Shown: positions 10,274 to 20,392 of the stretch, piece after piece
Layout of the letters: every line of letters begins with the position of its first letter
How positions within the stretch are numbered: the stretch's first letter is position 1
The notes under the pieces: generated by a model
Database searches by the model: none
Told to the model about the DNA's origin: nothing
What the model saw: only the letters and a program-made list of their open reading frames with translations
Made by a program: the position numbers and the translations under genes
DNA from: Paracidovorax valerianellae
GTDB lineage: Bacteria; Pseudomonadota; Gammaproteobacteria; Burkholderiales; Burkholderiaceae_C
Assembly (NCBI RefSeq): GCF_900102625.1
Contig: NZ_FMZC01000007.1
Span: forward strand, 62,001 to 126,000
Direction: 5' to 3'
DNA length: 64,000 bases

Positions 10274-10900
10274 CTACCAGCGCTTGCCCGACTGCTTTTC
10301 CAGCAAAGGGCGAACTCGAGCCGATATGGCCTCACGCGCCCGAAAGATACGAGAGCGTACGGTGCCGATCGGACAATCCATGGCAGCCGCAATTTCCTCG
10401 TAAGTCAGCCCTTCGATCTCACGCAGCGTCACGGCCTGGCGCAAATCCTCGGGCAGCGCATCCATTGCCGCATTCACCGCCACAGCAATTTCCTGGGCTG
10501 CGAGCACGGTCTCGGGCGTTTCGTCGGTGGTTAGTTCGTGTCCAAGCCGGGAAGTTTCATCGTCGTCATCACTTCCGCGGAGGGCATTTTCTGAAATGAC
10601 GGGATTGCGCTTCATATCGACGAGCGCCTTCTTGGCGGTATTGACCGCAATCCGGTAGAGCCATGTGTAGAACTGCGCCTCGCCCCGGAACTGGTGCAAA
10701 GCGCGATACGCCCTGATGAACGTTTCCTGGGCAATGTCCTGCACCAGGTCAGAGTCGCGAACCATGCGGCCGATGAGCCGCTCAATGCGCCGCTGGTACT
10801 TGATCACCAGCAATTCATAAGCCTTCTGATCACCCGCGACCGTACGCTCTACGAGCTGAAGGTCACTGTCGGCGGGAGGCGGGGGCATTGAAGCAGTCAT
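10274..10900 (-). CDS. rpoE: RNA polymerase sigma factor RpoE (sigma 24, ECF)
   Basis: An extracytoplasmic-function sigma factor for envelope stress. The 208-residue protein has region 2 (about residues 25-95; DLVQDIAQETFIRAYRAL and FYTWLYRIAVNTAKK) and region 4 (about 145-200; LPEDLRQAVTLREIEGLTYEEIA followed by CPIGTVRSRIFRARE). It is followed by rseA-rseB-mucD, giving the full sigma/anti-sigma/sensor/protease unit. A second in-frame ATG at 10888 is an alternative start. Confidence 0.96.
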   Translation of the reverse strand: MTASMPPPPADSDLQLVERTVAGDQKAYELLVIKYQRRIERLIGRMVRDSDLVQDIAQETFIRAYRALHQFRGEAQFYTWLYRIAVNTAKKALVDMKRNPVISENALRGSDDDDETSRLGHELTTDETPETVLAAQEIAVAVNAAMDALPEDLRQAVTLREIEGLTYEEIAAAMDCPIGTVRSRIFRAREAISARVRPLLEKQSGKRW

Positions 10901-10911
10901 GTGAAAGAAAC

Positions 10912-11394
10912 TCACGCGTCGCCGCGCCGGACAGGAAACACGCCGTCGGCGCGGAGCTCTGGCTTGGGGCGCGAATATACCGCACGGCGCAAAGCGGCCC
11001 ATGACTCATTCTGGCCGACGCGCTCCAGGCACAACCAGACAGTACGGCCATCCGGCCCCTTTAAATGCACCAACAAAACCCGCTGGAAGTCCATGTGGAC
11101 AGTCATGGCGCCAGTGATGGGTGAAGCATCGTTCGCGTTCAATGACCAGTTCAAGCCGTCCCATTGCAGAAAACCGCGAGGCAGGCAACGCCAAAAATGC
11201 CACGCCAATCCAGCAGTGCCAGCCCAGAGGACGGCAGAGACAACGAATTGAAGCCTCAGATTCCCGGCAGCCAAAGCCATCCAGGCGCCTAGGCCACCGC
11301 CGCTGAACAACAGAACAATGAAGACAAACCAGCCCACCAACCGACTTCTTTCGAAGGCGTATCGTGTACCTGGCGCATGGAAAGACTGCGCCAT
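10912..11394 (-). CDS. Small membrane protein of unknown function between fabF and rpoE
   Basis: A 160-residue protein with two transmembrane helices (about residues 19-40 and 46-66) followed by a soluble domain of about 90 residues. That domain is rich in Trp and Arg and shows repeated strand-like segments (GLNWSLN, VLLVHLKG, TVWLCLERV). The topology, a short N-terminus and membrane hairpin followed by a cytoplasmic beta-rich domain, resembles the YgfX/CptA family, but I cannot confirm membership. It is 11 bases upstream of rpoE on the same strand, so it is probably cotranscribed with the sigma-E genes. Confidence 0.75.
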   Translation of the reverse strand: MAQSFHAPGTRYAFERSRLVGWFVFIVLLFSGGGLGAWMALAAGNLRLQFVVSAVLWAGTAGLAWHFWRCLPRGFLQWDGLNWSLNANDASPITGAMTVHMDFQRVLLVHLKGPDGRTVWLCLERVGQNESWAALRRAVYSRPKPELRADGVFPVRRGDA

Positions 11395-11462
11395 AGGATC
11401 ATTGCAGCGTCGGCTTCAGGCCCCGTAAAGCCCCTGCCAACATCTGCGGCCCCGCTATTCCA

Positions 11463-12707
11463 TCAAATGCGCTTGAAAACCAACGTGCCGTTGGTACCGC
11501 CAAAACCGAAGTTGTTCTTCACAGCCACATCCATCTTCAAGTCACGGGCAACGTTGGCACAGTAGTCCAGGTCGCACTCCGGGTCTTGTTCGAAGATGTT
11601 GATGGTCGGCGGCACTTTTTGGTCGCGCAGCGCCATCACGGTGAACACGCTCTCTATACCTCCGGCACCGCCCAAGAGGTGGCCCGTCATCGACTTCGTC
11701 GAACTGATCACGGTGCTCTTGGCGTGCTCGCCCAAAGCGGCCTTGATCGCGTGCGTCTCGTTCAAGTCACCCAACGGCGTGGACGTGCCATGGGCATTCA
11801 AATAATCCACATCCTCAGGATTGATGCCGGCATTGCGCAGCGCTGCCTGCATGGCCCGGCGAGGACCATCCATGTTGGGTGCAGTCATGTGGCCGGCATC
11901 GGCACTCATGCCGTATCCGGACAGTTCGGCATAAATCTTGGCGCCCCGTGCCTTGGCGTGCTCGTATTCTTCGAGCACCAAAACACCAGCCCCTTCACCC
12001 AGCACAAACCCATCGCGCTCTTTGTCCCAAGGGCGGGACGCGGTCTTGGGGTCATCGTTGCGCGTCGACAAAGCACGCATGGCGGCAAAGCCACCAACGC
12101 CCAGGGGCGACACAGTGGCTTCAGTACCACCCGCTACGATCACATCGGCATCGCCGTATTCGATCTTTCGCGCAGCTTCCCCGATGCAGTGCAGCCCTGT
12201 CGTACACGCTGTGACGACCGAAAGGTTTGGGCCCTTGAAGCCGAAACGCATCGACACGTGGCCCGCCACCATATTGATGATGGAAGCCGGCACGAAAAAA
12301 GGCGTGATTCTTCGTGGACCACGGCTTTCCAGTTCAGCATGCGTGTTTTCAATCAGCGGCAACCCACCGATTCCAGACCCGATGATGCAGCCGATGCGCG
12401 CCGCGAACTCTTCGTCCAGCGCCTCGCCCGTTGGAAGACCGGCATCCCGCACGGCCTCATCTGCCGCAGCGATGCCGTAATGGATGAAGGTATCCATCGT
12501 GCGCGCATCTTTCGTGCTCATGTAAGCACCCAGATCGAATCCCTTGACCTCGCCCGCAATTTTGCAGGCAAAGTTCGACGCATCGAACTTGGTGATGAGG
12601 TCAATGCCGGATTTTCCAGCGAGGATGTTGGCCCAGGCATCCGCCACCGTGTTTCCGACGGGGGTGATGCAACCCAGGCCGGTCACGACAACGCGACGAC
12701 GGCTCAT
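11463..12707 (-). CDS. fabF: 3-oxoacyl-[ACP] synthase II (FabF)
   Basis: The chain-elongating condensing enzyme of type II fatty acid synthesis; it condenses malonyl-ACP with acyl-ACP. The 414-residue length is standard. The Cys-His-His triad motifs are present: [12 protein letters not shown] (nucleophile Cys), [11 protein letters not shown] (His) and [11 protein letters not shown] (His). It directly follows acpP in a fab cluster that also holds fabG, fabD, fabH and plsX. The gap to acpP is only 40 bases. Confidence 0.97.
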   Translation of the reverse strand: MSRRRVVVTGLGCITPVGNTVADAWANILAGKSGIDLITKFDASNFACKIAGEVKGFDLGAYMSTKDARTMDTFIHYGIAAADEAVRDAGLPTGEALDEEFAARIGCIIGSGIGGLPLIENTHAELESRGPRRITPFFVPASIINMVAGHVSMRFGFKGPNLSVVTACTTGLHCIGEAARKIEYGDADVIVAGGTEATVSPLGVGGFAAMRALSTRNDDPKTASRPWDKERDGFVLGEGAGVLVLEEYEHAKARGAKIYAELSGYGMSADAGHMTAPNMDGPRRAMQAALRNAGINPEDVDYLNAHGTSTPLGDLNETHAIKAALGEHAKSTVISSTKSMTGHLLGGAGGIESVFTVMALRDQKVPPTINIFEQDPECDLDYCANVARDLKMDVAVKNNFGFGGTNGTLVFKRI

Positions 12708-12747
12708 GCGCTAAGACTTTCTACGGATCTGTCTGAATGGAAGGCGC

Positions 12748-13023
<276 letters not shown>

Positions 13024-13090
13024 CTAGCTGCTTCGGGATCACTCCCCTATCAGCCTGCCGCACGGATGAATCGGCGTTAACTTTGTCTAA

Positions 13091-13849
13091 TTACATGTAC
13101 ATGCCGCCATTGACATGCAACTCCTGACCGGTCACATACCCAGCTTCTTTGGAGGCAAGGAATGCGACGGCATGTGCGATGTCTTCCGGACGGCCCATGT
13201 GGCCCATCGGAATCTGCGACTGCAATGATTGCTGCTGCTCTGCAGGCAGTTGCGCTGTCATATCGGTAGCAATGAAACCAGGAGCAACGCAATTGACCGT
13301 GATGCCGCGGCTGGCGAGCTCGCGGGCCATCGCGCGCGCCATTCCAGCCACGCCAGCCTTGGCAGCCACATAGTTGGCCTGACCCGGATTGCCGGCCGAA
13401 CCCACCACGCTCGTGATATTGATCATCCGTCCGAAGCGTTGCTTCATCATGGGACGGATGGCTGCCCGGCTCACCTGGAACACCGCCTTCAAATTGGTGT
13501 CGATCACCGCATCCCAGTCATCGTCCTTCATGCGCATGGACAAGGTGTCGCGGGTGATACCTGCGTTGTTCACCAGCACGTGCAGACCGCCGTGCTGCTT
13601 GACGGTGCCATCTATCAACGCATCGACCGCTGCCACATCCGTCACGTTCAGGTTGACGCCATAGCTGCCGTTGCCAGCGGACGCCAGGGCCTGGGAGATT
13701 CGCTCAGCCCCCTGGTCCGTGGTCGCCGTGCCAACGACCAAATACCCCTTGCCAGCCAAGACCGTCGCGATTGCAGCCCCAATGCCACGGGATGCGCCGG
13801 TCACCAGAGCTACCTGGGGCTTCTCATTCAATAAAGAGGTGTCGCTCAT
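13091..13849 (-). CDS. fabG: 3-oxoacyl-[ACP] reductase (FabG)
   Basis: An NADPH-dependent short-chain dehydrogenase that reduces beta-ketoacyl-ACP in each elongation cycle. The 252-residue protein has the nucleotide-binding TGASRGIGAAIA near the N-terminus, the NNAGITRD segment, and the Ser-Tyr-Lys catalytic set (INITSVVGSAGN, then NYVAAKAG). The start at 13849 overlaps the fabD stop by four bases (ATGA), which fixes it and implies coupled translation with fabD. Confidence 0.97.
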   Translation of the reverse strand: MSDTSLLNEKPQVALVTGASRGIGAAIATVLAGKGYLVVGTATTDQGAERISQALASAGNGSYGVNLNVTDVAAVDALIDGTVKQHGGLHVLVNNAGITRDTLSMRMKDDDWDAVIDTNLKAVFQVSRAAIRPMMKQRFGRMINITSVVGSAGNPGQANYVAAKAGVAGMARAMARELASRGITVNCVAPGFIATDMTAQLPAEQQQSLQSQIPMGHMGRPEDIAHAVAFLASKEAGYVTGQELHVNGGMYM

Positions 13850-14805
13850 GCCAATAATGCTTGTGTCTCGGCCAACGAGGCCGGGTCGTAAAGGGATGCA
13901 GCGATCAACTCAGGATCGATGCGCTTCGTGAGGCCCGTCAGCACTTTGCCGGGACCACATTCCACCAGATGCGTGACACCTCGTGACTTCAGGGACTGCA
14001 CGCACTCAACCCAGCGCACCGGACCGAAGGCTTGGCGATACAACGCTTCGCGGATCGCATCAGCCTCTTGCTGAATAGCGACATCTACGTTGTTGACCAC
14101 AGGAATCTGGGGCGCGGCCAACGCCACAGAAGACAAAGCCTCCCGCAATTTCTCGGCAGCGGGCTTCATCAAGCTGGAATGGAACGGAGCCGATACGGGC
14201 AAAGGCAAGGCACGCTTGGCGCCTGCGGCCTTCAGAACTTCACAAGCCTTGTCCACGCCAGCCTTGGTACCTGCAATCACGGTTTGGATGGGGTCGTTGA
14301 AGTTCACGGCTTCAACCACCTCCACGCTGCCTGCGCCGAAGGCGGCCTCTGCCGCCGCACAACCCTCGATCACATTTTGGGCATCCATGCCCAGAATGGC
14401 AGCCATTGCGCCGATACCCACCGGAACCGCCTCTTGCATCGCAGCGGCCCGCAGGCGAACAAGTGGGGCAGCCTGAGAAAGGGTAAGGACACCCGCCGCA
14501 ACCAACGCGGAATACTCGCCGAGCGAATGGCCGGCCACTGCAGCCGGAGCGCGCCCGCCTTCGGCAACCCAAACACGCCAAGCCGCCACACCTGCCACGA
14601 GCATGACTGGCTGGGTGTTGGTCGTCAGTGACAACGCCTCCTTGGGCCCTTCATGGATCAACCGCTGGATGTCTTCGCCCAGTGCATCGGATGCCTCCTG
14701 CAGGGCATGGGTAACGACTGGATGGTCGCCCCAAGCATCCAGCATGCCGACCGACTGCGAGCCTTGGCCTGGAAAAACAAATGCAAAAGTTTTTTGTGTC
14801 GTCAT
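13846..14805 (-). CDS. fabD: Malonyl-CoA:ACP transacylase (FabD)
   Basis: Transfers malonyl groups from CoA to AcpP to supply the elongation steps. The 319-residue product has the N-terminal FVFPGQGSQSVGM and the nucleophile elbow GHSLGEYSALVAAG. It also has the family motif SAPFHSSLM. It is immediately upstream of fabG (4-base overlap) and 50 bases downstream of fabH. That gap is filled by a dispersed palindromic repeat (copy C) that ends ten bases before the fabD start codon, so the ribosome-binding region is next to the repeat. Confidence 0.97.
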   Translation of the reverse strand: MTTQKTFAFVFPGQGSQSVGMLDAWGDHPVVTHALQEASDALGEDIQRLIHEGPKEALSLTTNTQPVMLVAGVAAWRVWVAEGGRAPAAVAGHSLGEYSALVAAGVLTLSQAAPLVRLRAAAMQEAVPVGIGAMAAILGMDAQNVIEGCAAAEAAFGAGSVEVVEAVNFNDPIQTVIAGTKAGVDKACEVLKAAGAKRALPLPVSAPFHSSLMKPAAEKLREALSSVALAAPQIPVVNNVDVAIQQEADAIREALYRQAFGPVRWVECVQSLKSRGVTHLVECGPGKVLTGLTKRIDPELIAASLYDPASLAETQALLA

Positions 14806-14814
14806 AACCAGATC

Positions 14815-14872
14815 GTCAAAATCGCACCTAGCGCTTATTTAATAAGCGTCCAATGCTATAACTTCAGTAGCA
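14815..14872 (-). repeat. Dispersed palindromic repeat, copy C (fabH end / fabD leader)
   Basis: Read leftward: GCTACT, short loop, then TTATAGC, a central palindromic part (ACGCTTATT/AATAAGCG), then GCGATTTTGAC. The first 17 bases encode the last residues and the TAG stop of fabH; the rest fills the fabH-fabD gap. Layout and length match copies A, B, D and E. Confidence 0.7.
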
Positions 14873-15836
14873 CAGCACCCCAGGTAAAACCGCCGCCGAC
14901 GCCTTCCAACAGCAGCGTCTGCCCAGGCTTGGCTTGGCCATTGCGCACGGCATGATCGAGTGCCAAGGGAATGGACGCCGCCGAGGTATTGCCATGCTGG
15001 TCGACAGTGACGACCACCTTGTCCATCGACAAGCCCAGCTTTTTGGCGGTGCTTTGCATGATGCGGATGTTGGCTTGATGGGGAATCAGCCAGTCCACGT
15101 CGGCGTCGGTCATGCCCGCCTTGTCCAGCACAGCGCGTGCAGCTTTTTCCAGAACACCGACCGCCAGTTTGAAAACTGCTTGGCCATCCATCTTGAGCAG
15201 GGGATCGCCGAGGATCTTGCCGCCATAGACATTACCGGGCACGCAAAGAATGCCCACATGCCGGCCATCCGCGTGCAGATCGCTCGACAGGATGCCGGGC
15301 GTCTCCGACGCTTCCAGCACCACAGCGCCCGCTCCATCACCAAATAGAACGCAGGTGGTGCGGTCGTCAAAATCCAGGATACGGCTGAACACTTCAGCAC
15401 CCACCACGAGTGCGCGCTTGGCACTGCCGGACTGGATCATGGCGTCCGCCACCGTCAGGGCGTAGACGAAACCGCTGCACACGGCCTGAACGTCAAAGGC
15501 AGGACATCCATTGGCGCCGAGCTTGTTTTGCAAAATGCAAGCCGTCGACGGGAACACCATGTCCGGGGTCGACGTGGCCACGATGATCAAGTCAATGTCT
15601 TGCGGCTGCACACCCGCTGCATTCAGGGCATTGCGAGCCGCCTCCAGCCCCAAGTCGCTACTACAGACATCGCGCTCGGCGAAGTGGCGCGCCCGGATAC
15701 CGGTGCGCTCGACGATCCAGTCGTCTGACGTTTCTACGCCGCGTTGAGCCAATTCGGCGACGAGATCGGCATTGGTCAAACGGCGAGGAGGTAGGCTGCT
15801 GCCAGTGCCCGTGATGCGTGAGTAGCGTCTCATCAA
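14856..15836 (-). CDS. fabH: 3-oxoacyl-[ACP] synthase III (FabH)
   Basis: Initiates fatty acid synthesis by condensing acetyl-CoA (or another primer) with malonyl-ACP. The 326-residue protein shows the Cys nucleophile in [12 protein letters not shown], the His in [10 protein letters not shown] and the Asn in [10 protein letters not shown]. Its ATG overlaps the plsX stop (ATGA). The C-terminus is unusual in origin: the codons for the last residues (LLKL and stop) lie inside a dispersed repeat. The segment ERDVCSSD near residue 55 appears intact in frame. Confidence 0.97.
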   Translation of the reverse strand: MMRRYSRITGTGSSLPPRRLTNADLVAELAQRGVETSDDWIVERTGIRARHFAERDVCSSDLGLEAARNALNAAGVQPQDIDLIIVATSTPDMVFPSTACILQNKLGANGCPAFDVQAVCSGFVYALTVADAMIQSGSAKRALVVGAEVFSRILDFDDRTTCVLFGDGAGAVVLEASETPGILSSDLHADGRHVGILCVPGNVYGGKILGDPLLKMDGQAVFKLAVGVLEKAARAVLDKAGMTDADVDWLIPHQANIRIMQSTAKKLGLSMDKVVVTVDQHGNTSAASIPLALDHAVRNGQAKPGQTLLLEGVGGGFTWGAVLLKL

Positions 15837-16885
15837 TATGTGGCCCCGACCGCGGTATTGGCTAGTTGGGCGTCCGCAGGCGCCAGCAGGGGGGCCGCGT
15901 GCGCCACCCGCGTCCGGACGCGGTCGAGCAAGTTGTTGCGGGCTGCATCATACGCCCGGTTCAAAGCCTGTTCGAAAGCCATTGCGTCTGCGGATCCATG
16001 GCTTTTAAAAACCAAGCCGCGCAGCCCCAACAAGGCCGCACCGTTGTAACGCCGATGGTCCATCCGCTTCATGAGCGCAGATAGGACCGGATAAGCGGCG
16101 ATTGCAGCCAATTTGGTGAAGATATTTTTCTTGAACTCTTGCTTGAGCCCGCCGACGATCATGGTTGCGACACCCTCGCTGGCTTTGAGGGCCACATTTC
16201 CCACAAAACCGTCACAAACAACGATGTCGACCGTTCCCTTGAAGATATCGTTACCCTCAACGTTGCCATAAAATCGAAGATCGCCGCTGTTACCAGCTAT
16301 ACGCAGCAATTCACCTGCTTTTTTAATGACATCGCTGCCTTTGATAGCTTCTTCGCCGATGTTCAACAATCCGACCGTCGGCTCCGAGCCTTCTTGAAGC
16401 GCAGAAACGAGCGCAGAGCCCATCACCGCAAATTGCAGCAAGTGTTCTGCGCTGCAGTCCACATTCGCACCCAAATCCAAAACCGTGGTAGCCCCACCCT
16501 TGGCATTTGGCATTTGCGTGGCAATGGCAGGGCGATCGATACCGTCCAAAGTCTTGAGCAGATAGCGAGCGATTGCCATCAAGGCGCCTGTATTGCCGGC
16601 AGAAACCGCAGCTTGGGCAGCGCCATCCTTGACCTGCTGAATAGCGACCCGCATGGATGAATCCTTCTTGCGGCGCAAGGCAATCTCCACAGGATCATCC
16701 ATGGTGACAACTTCACTCGCAGGAGTGACAGCAGCTCGGTCATGCCCGAAGTCCTTCAGACTTTCGGGTTGCCCTACCAGCATCAGTCGGGCGTCAGGAT
16801 GGTGTTCGAGAAACTGGCGGCACGCCGCTAGCGTGACGCGGGGGCCGTGATCGCCCCCCATGCAGTCAACAGCCAGTGTGATCAT
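15833..16885 (-). CDS. plsX: Phosphate acyltransferase PlsX
   Basis: Converts acyl-ACP to acyl-phosphate, the donor for glycerol-3-phosphate acylation in phospholipid synthesis. The product (350 residues from the ATG at 16885) begins [15 protein letters not shown], the typical PlsX N-terminus. A start at 16906 would add seven residues and is less like the family. [10 protein letters not shown] and other conserved stretches are present. It follows rpmF, and a terminator-like hairpin (16943-16974) lies between them, so readthrough into the fab genes may be limited. Confidence 0.95.
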   Translation of the reverse strand: MITLAVDCMGGDHGPRVTLAACRQFLEHHPDARLMLVGQPESLKDFGHDRAAVTPASEVVTMDDPVEIALRRKKDSSMRVAIQQVKDGAAQAAVSAGNTGALMAIARYLLKTLDGIDRPAIATQMPNAKGGATTVLDLGANVDCSAEHLLQFAVMGSALVSALQEGSEPTVGLLNIGEEAIKGSDVIKKAGELLRIAGNSGDLRFYGNVEGNDIFKGTVDIVVCDGFVGNVALKASEGVATMIVGGLKQEFKKNIFTKLAAIAAYPVLSALMKRMDHRRYNGAALLGLRGLVFKSHGSADAMAFEQALNRAYDAARNNLLDRVRTRVAHAAPLLAPADAQLANTAVGATY

Positions 16886-16942
16886 GGGCGACTCGTCCGA
16901 CCCCATAGAGGGCCGAAAATGAAAATACAGCGAACAAAAGAA

Positions 16943-16974
16943 AGGCCCGCGCTACTGTTCGTAGCAGCGGGCCT
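16943..16974 (-). terminator. Terminator-like hairpin between rpmF and plsX
   Basis: Stem AGGCCCGC/GCGGGCCT continuing as GCTAC/GTAGC with a single A bulge and a 5-base loop. On the minus strand it is followed by TTTCTTTTG. The position, after the rpmF stop and before the plsX start, suggests partial termination that makes L32 mRNA more abundant than the downstream fab message. Confidence 0.65.
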
Positions 16975-16990
16975 CAGCGCGTGACTTGAA

Positions 16991-17173
16991 TCAGGCTTCA
17001 GACTTGTTCTTCAGCACTTGGCGACCACGGTAGAAACCGTTGGGGCTGATGTGGTGGCGAAGATGGGCTTCACCGGTGGTGGGCTCGACTGCCGTACCTG
17101 GCACGTTGAGTGCATTGTGCGAACGGTGCATGCCGCGCTTGGAAGGAGATTTTTTGTTTTGCTGAACAGCCAT
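16991..17173 (-). CDS. rpmF: 50S ribosomal protein L32
   Basis: A 60-residue basic protein of the large ribosomal subunit with the typical L32 start [19 protein letters not shown]. It has no zinc-binding cysteines, as in other proteobacterial L32 proteins. It lies between the DUF177/YceD gene and plsX, the conserved order yceD-rpmF-plsX-fab that couples ribosome and membrane lipid synthesis. The gap to yceD is about 100 bases. Confidence 0.97.
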   Translation of the reverse strand: MAVQQNKKSPSKRGMHRSHNALNVPGTAVEPTTGEAHLRHHISPNGFYRGRQVLKNKSEA

Positions 17174-17274
17174 GGTGGCTCCTGAGTCTTGAAGGGTTGG
17201 TAAAAAACGCGATCAGCCCAAAAAAGACACGAGGGGGATTCGCGCGAAGCCCTCGATTATAGCCCAAACGGTTT

Positions 17275-17826
17275 TCAGTCCCCTGATTTGTCTTTTCGCA
17301 AAGTTGCAAGCGCGGCAAAAGGATTGGGCTTCTGAGCGCTGGCCTCTTCGAAATCCTCGTCGCTGGACTCCATCGGGACGGGCGCAGGGCACTCATCGTG
17401 CCGGGGTACCAGAGGCAATGCCATGAGCAATTCGTCTTCTATCAGTTCACGCAAGTTGAATTCACGGCTCAAAGCCAGCAAATCTTCATCACTCTCGTCG
17501 TCCAAAGCTTCAGCCGTGGCCTCATCGGCGACGAAGCGAAATTCCCGCTCCACCTCCAGCGGCACATCCACGGGACCGAGACAGCGCTGGCACGTCATCG
17601 GAAAAGCTGCGCGCACCACAAGCCGCAGCCAGATCTGTCCACCGATGCCGTGGGTACTGCGCAGTTCACCATCCGCCTGCCAGTCCACGATCAGATCGGG
17701 GTGCAGACCCTTGGCTTCCAAGGCAAGCCGTTCGTATTTCAACAGGGAGTCATGGCCGGACAAATGACCGCCCGCCTGCGCAAAGGCTTTGACATCGAGG
17801 CGCTGTGGGGAAAATTCCTTGGTCAT
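17275..17826 (-). CDS. yceD: YceD family protein (DUF177), 23S rRNA accumulation protein
   Basis: A 183-residue protein of the DUF177 family; in E. coli and plants relatives affect 23S rRNA accumulation. The diagnostic CQRCLGPV motif is present at about residue 78, followed by an acidic middle region. It opens the yceD-rpmF-plsX-fab series. It is divergent from maf, with only 25 bases between the start codons, so the two promoters must overlap each other or the coding regions. Confidence 0.92.
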   Translation of the reverse strand: MTKEFSPQRLDVKAFAQAGGHLSGHDSLLKYERLALEAKGLHPDLIVDWQADGELRSTHGIGGQIWLRLVVRAAFPMTCQRCLGPVDVPLEVEREFRFVADEATAEALDDESDEDLLALSREFNLRELIEDELLMALPLVPRHDECPAPVPMESSDEDFEEASAQKPNPFAALATLRKDKSGD

Positions 17827-17851
17827 GGCGGCAGTGTAAGAGAATCAGCGC

Positions 17852-18451
17852 ATGCCTCAATCCCCTTCCTTGCCCCGCCGTCTGGTACTGGGCTCGACCT
17901 CCCGATATCGCAGCGAATTGCTTTCCCGTCTGCACTTGCCTTTCGATGTCATGGCTCCGAACGTGGATGAAACGCCCGGCGTAACCGAAGCCCCCAGCGC
18001 CCTTGCCCTGCGATTGGCTTTGGCCAAGGCGCGTGCCGTATCTGCGGCACATCCTGAAGCGATCGTAATCGGCTCCGATCAGGTCGCAGATCTTCAAGGA
18101 AAACCATTGGGCAAACCAGGAACACATGATCGTGCGGTGGAACAGTTGCAGCAGATGCGTGGGCAAAGTGTTGTGTTTCAAACCGCCGTCGCTGTGGTCT
18201 GTGCCGCCACTGGGTTTGAACAGGTGGAGTTGGCAGCGGTGGACGTCCTGTTTCGTGAGTTGTCCGATGCCGAGATCGAGCGCTATCTTCGCATCGAGCA
18301 ACCGTACGACTGCGCCGGCAGCGCCAAAAGCGAAGGATTGGGAATCAGCCTGCTGGACAGCATCCGCAGCGATGACCCTACTGCGCTGATCGGTCTGCCA
18401 CTCATTCGCACGTGCCGAATGTTGCGCGCGGCCGGGCTGGAGTTGCCATGA
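17852..18451 (+). CDS. Maf-family nucleoside triphosphate pyrophosphatase
   Basis: A house-cleaning pyrophosphatase that hydrolyses non-canonical or modified nucleoside triphosphates. The 199-residue protein has the Maf N-terminal motif LGSTSRYRSELLSRL, the substrate-binding VDETPG region, SDQVADLQGKPLGKPG and the C-terminal YDCAGSAKSEGLG. The sequence is closer to the YceF (7-methyl-GTP) subtype than to YhdE by motif style, but subtype is uncertain. Its stop overlaps the next gene's start (ATGA). Confidence 0.93.
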   Translation: MPQSPSLPRRLVLGSTSRYRSELLSRLHLPFDVMAPNVDETPGVTEAPSALALRLALAKARAVSAAHPEAIVIGSDQVADLQGKPLGKPGTHDRAVEQLQQMRGQSVVFQTAVAVVCAATGFEQVELAAVDVLFRELSDAEIERYLRIEQPYDCAGSAKSEGLGISLLDSIRSDDPTALIGLPLIRTCRMLRAAGLELP

Positions 18452-19248
18452 CATCGACTCCAACCACGCCGGCAATGCCATCGAAAGGCACGCTTTACCT
18501 CGTGCCCGCACCGCTCGACTTCGGTTGCGACACACAGTCCCCACTGGACCAATCGCTCCCGACCGCCACGCTACAGGTAGCCTCGCAGATCACGCACTGG
18601 ATTTGCGAGAACGCGAAAAGTACCCGTGCTTACCTCAAGCGCATCGATGCCTTGCATCCGCTGAAGCAACCCATTCAATCGCAGCAGATCGAAGAATTGC
18701 CGCGCGAGGTGCATAAGAAAGGTGATCACGGCGCGGAAGGCCATGCTGTGTTCGATGCCCGATCCTTGCTGTCACCCGCACTCGCAGGCCACGACATGGG
18801 CTTGGTGAGTGAAGCAGGAATGCCAGCGGTCGCCGATCCCGGCAGCTCGGTGGTGCGCGCGGCGCATGACTGCGGCCTGCGCGTGGTGCCGCTGGTCGGG
18901 CCGGTTTCGCTGTTGCTGGCGCTGGCTGCGAGCGGCCTCAATGGCCAGGGTTTCGCGTTTACCGGCTATCTGCCGCAAGATCCGGCGCAGCGCGCTGCAC
19001 GCATCCGTGAACTCGAAAACCTCGCCCTCAAACAGGGACAGACCCAACTGTTCATCGAAACCCCCTACCGCAACGCCGCACTATGGCAGGCATTGGTCCA
19101 GACACTGCAGCCCAATACGCGGCTGGCACTCGCCAGTGGATTGACCCTGCCGCAGGCGCGAACCGCGAGCCGGCTGGTGCGCCAGTGGAGGCAGCAACCC
19201 GAAGTGCCGGACAACCGCACGCCAACGGTGTTTGCCATCGGCCGATAA
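18448..19248 (+). CDS. SAM-dependent methyltransferase, RsmI-like tetrapyrrole methylase fold
   Basis: A 266-residue protein related to RsmI (16S rRNA C1402 2'-O-methyltransferase) and to the tetrapyrrole methylase superfamily. It shows GTLYLVPAPL near the N-terminus, LVSEAGMPAVADPGSSVVRAA in the middle and the Pro-Val-Gly region LVGPVSLLLALAASG. The methylase N-terminus is less canonical than in true RsmI, and this family commonly accompanies maf, so it is probably a paralogue rather than RsmI itself. The start overlaps the maf stop by four bases. The actual substrate is unknown. Confidence 0.85.
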   Translation: MTSTPTTPAMPSKGTLYLVPAPLDFGCDTQSPLDQSLPTATLQVASQITHWICENAKSTRAYLKRIDALHPLKQPIQSQQIEELPREVHKKGDHGAEGHAVFDARSLLSPALAGHDMGLVSEAGMPAVADPGSSVVRAAHDCGLRVVPLVGPVSLLLALAASGLNGQGFAFTGYLPQDPAQRAARIRELENLALKQGQTQLFIETPYRNAALWQALVQTLQPNTRLALASGLTLPQARTASRLVRQWRQQPEVPDNRTPTVFAIGR

Positions 19249-19351
19249 ACATACGCTGCACCGGAACCTACCAGCCCGATCGCAGCGTTGTCTTCCTGAC
19301 TTCACATCCACTCGTGAGCCAGGGATTCAAGAAGAACACTAAGCGACTGGC

Positions 19352-20389
19352 TTAACGCACCGACGGAGCGCCCTTGATGGCCTGGATGGCGGTTTCGCCC
19401 ATGGCGGCGCCGAATTTCTTCACCAACCGCTCAGCAACATTGTCGCGGCGGGTGTAATCGATGATGTCTTCGGCCTTAACGACTTCCCGCGCCACGTAAT
19501 CGAGGTTCCCCAGGTGGTCGGCCAATCCCATCTCGACGGCCTGCTGACCGGTCCAGAACAGGCCACTGAAGGTGTCGGAAGTCGGCTTGAGGCGATCGCC
19601 CCGGCCTTCCTTGACCACATGGATGAACTGCTGATGAATCTGGTCCAGCATGGCCTGGGCATAGGCGCGCTGCTTTTCGGTTTGTGGGCTGAACGGGTCA
19701 AGGAAGCCCTTGTTCTCACCCGCCGTCAACAAGCGACGCTCCACTCCCAGCTTTTCCATGGTGCCGGTGAATCCAAAGCCATCCATCAACACGCCGATGC
19801 TGCCGACGATGCTCGCCTTGTCCACATAGATGTCGTCTGCCGCTGCAGCGATGTAATAAGCCGCAGATGCGCAGGTTTCCTCGACCACGGCATAGACCGG
19901 CTTGTTGTACTTGGCCTTCAGACGAATGATTTCGTCATTGATGATGCCCGCCTGCACCGGGCTACCGCCAGGGGAGTTGATGAGCAGCACAACGGCTTGC
20001 GAGCCAGAATCTTCGAAGGCACTGCGCATGGCGGCCACCACGAACTCAGCACTGGCTTCAGCCCCCGCAGCGATCTCGCCCTTGATGTCGACCACCGCTG
20101 TGTGCGGCGTGCTTTTGCTGGTGCTCGTAGCGTCGCGTGCAAGCAACACCCAAGCCACCGCAATCAGGAAGACCAGCCAGGCCAACCGGGTAAAGATACG
20201 CCAGCGCCGTGCAGAGCGCTGCTCGGACAAGGTCGCGAACACCAGTTTTTCCAGCACATCCCGCTCCCAGCCAGGTGCTTTCGCGGCGTCTCTTGCTTCC
20301 TTTTCAGGAGCAGGCTTTGCCCACAGATCGGGCGCTGGGGGAGGATTCTGCCCAGAACCAGAAGGTTCGGGCCGGGTGGGTTCGGTCAT
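19352..20389 (-). CDS. sppA: S49 family signal peptide peptidase SppA-like
   Basis: A membrane-bound serine protease that digests cleaved signal peptides. The 345-residue protein has a Pro-rich cytoplasmic N-terminus, one transmembrane helix at about residues 64-84 and an S49 domain. The nucleophile serine motif LLINSPGGSPVQAG and the SIVGSIGVLMDGFGF stretch with the S49 signature are visible. It is half the size of E. coli SppA (618 residues), as in the single-domain SohB/SppA36 type. It starts three bases from the end of the Rieske gene on the same strand. Confidence 0.9.
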   Translation of the reverse strand: MTEPTRPEPSGSGQNPPPAPDLWAKPAPEKEARDAAKAPGWERDVLEKLVFATLSEQRSARRWRIFTRLAWLVFLIAVAWVLLARDATSTSKSTPHTAVVDIKGEIAAGAEASAEFVVAAMRSAFEDSGSQAVVLLINSPGGSPVQAGIINDEIIRLKAKYNKPVYAVVEETCASAAYYIAAAADDIYVDKASIVGSIGVLMDGFGFTGTMEKLGVERRLLTAGENKGFLDPFSPQTEKQRAYAQAMLDQIHQQFIHVVKEGRGDRLKPTSDTFSGLFWTGQQAVEMGLADHLGNLDYVAREVVKAEDIIDYTRRDNVAERLVKKFGAAMGETAIQAIKGAPSVR

Positions 20390-20392
20390 TTG

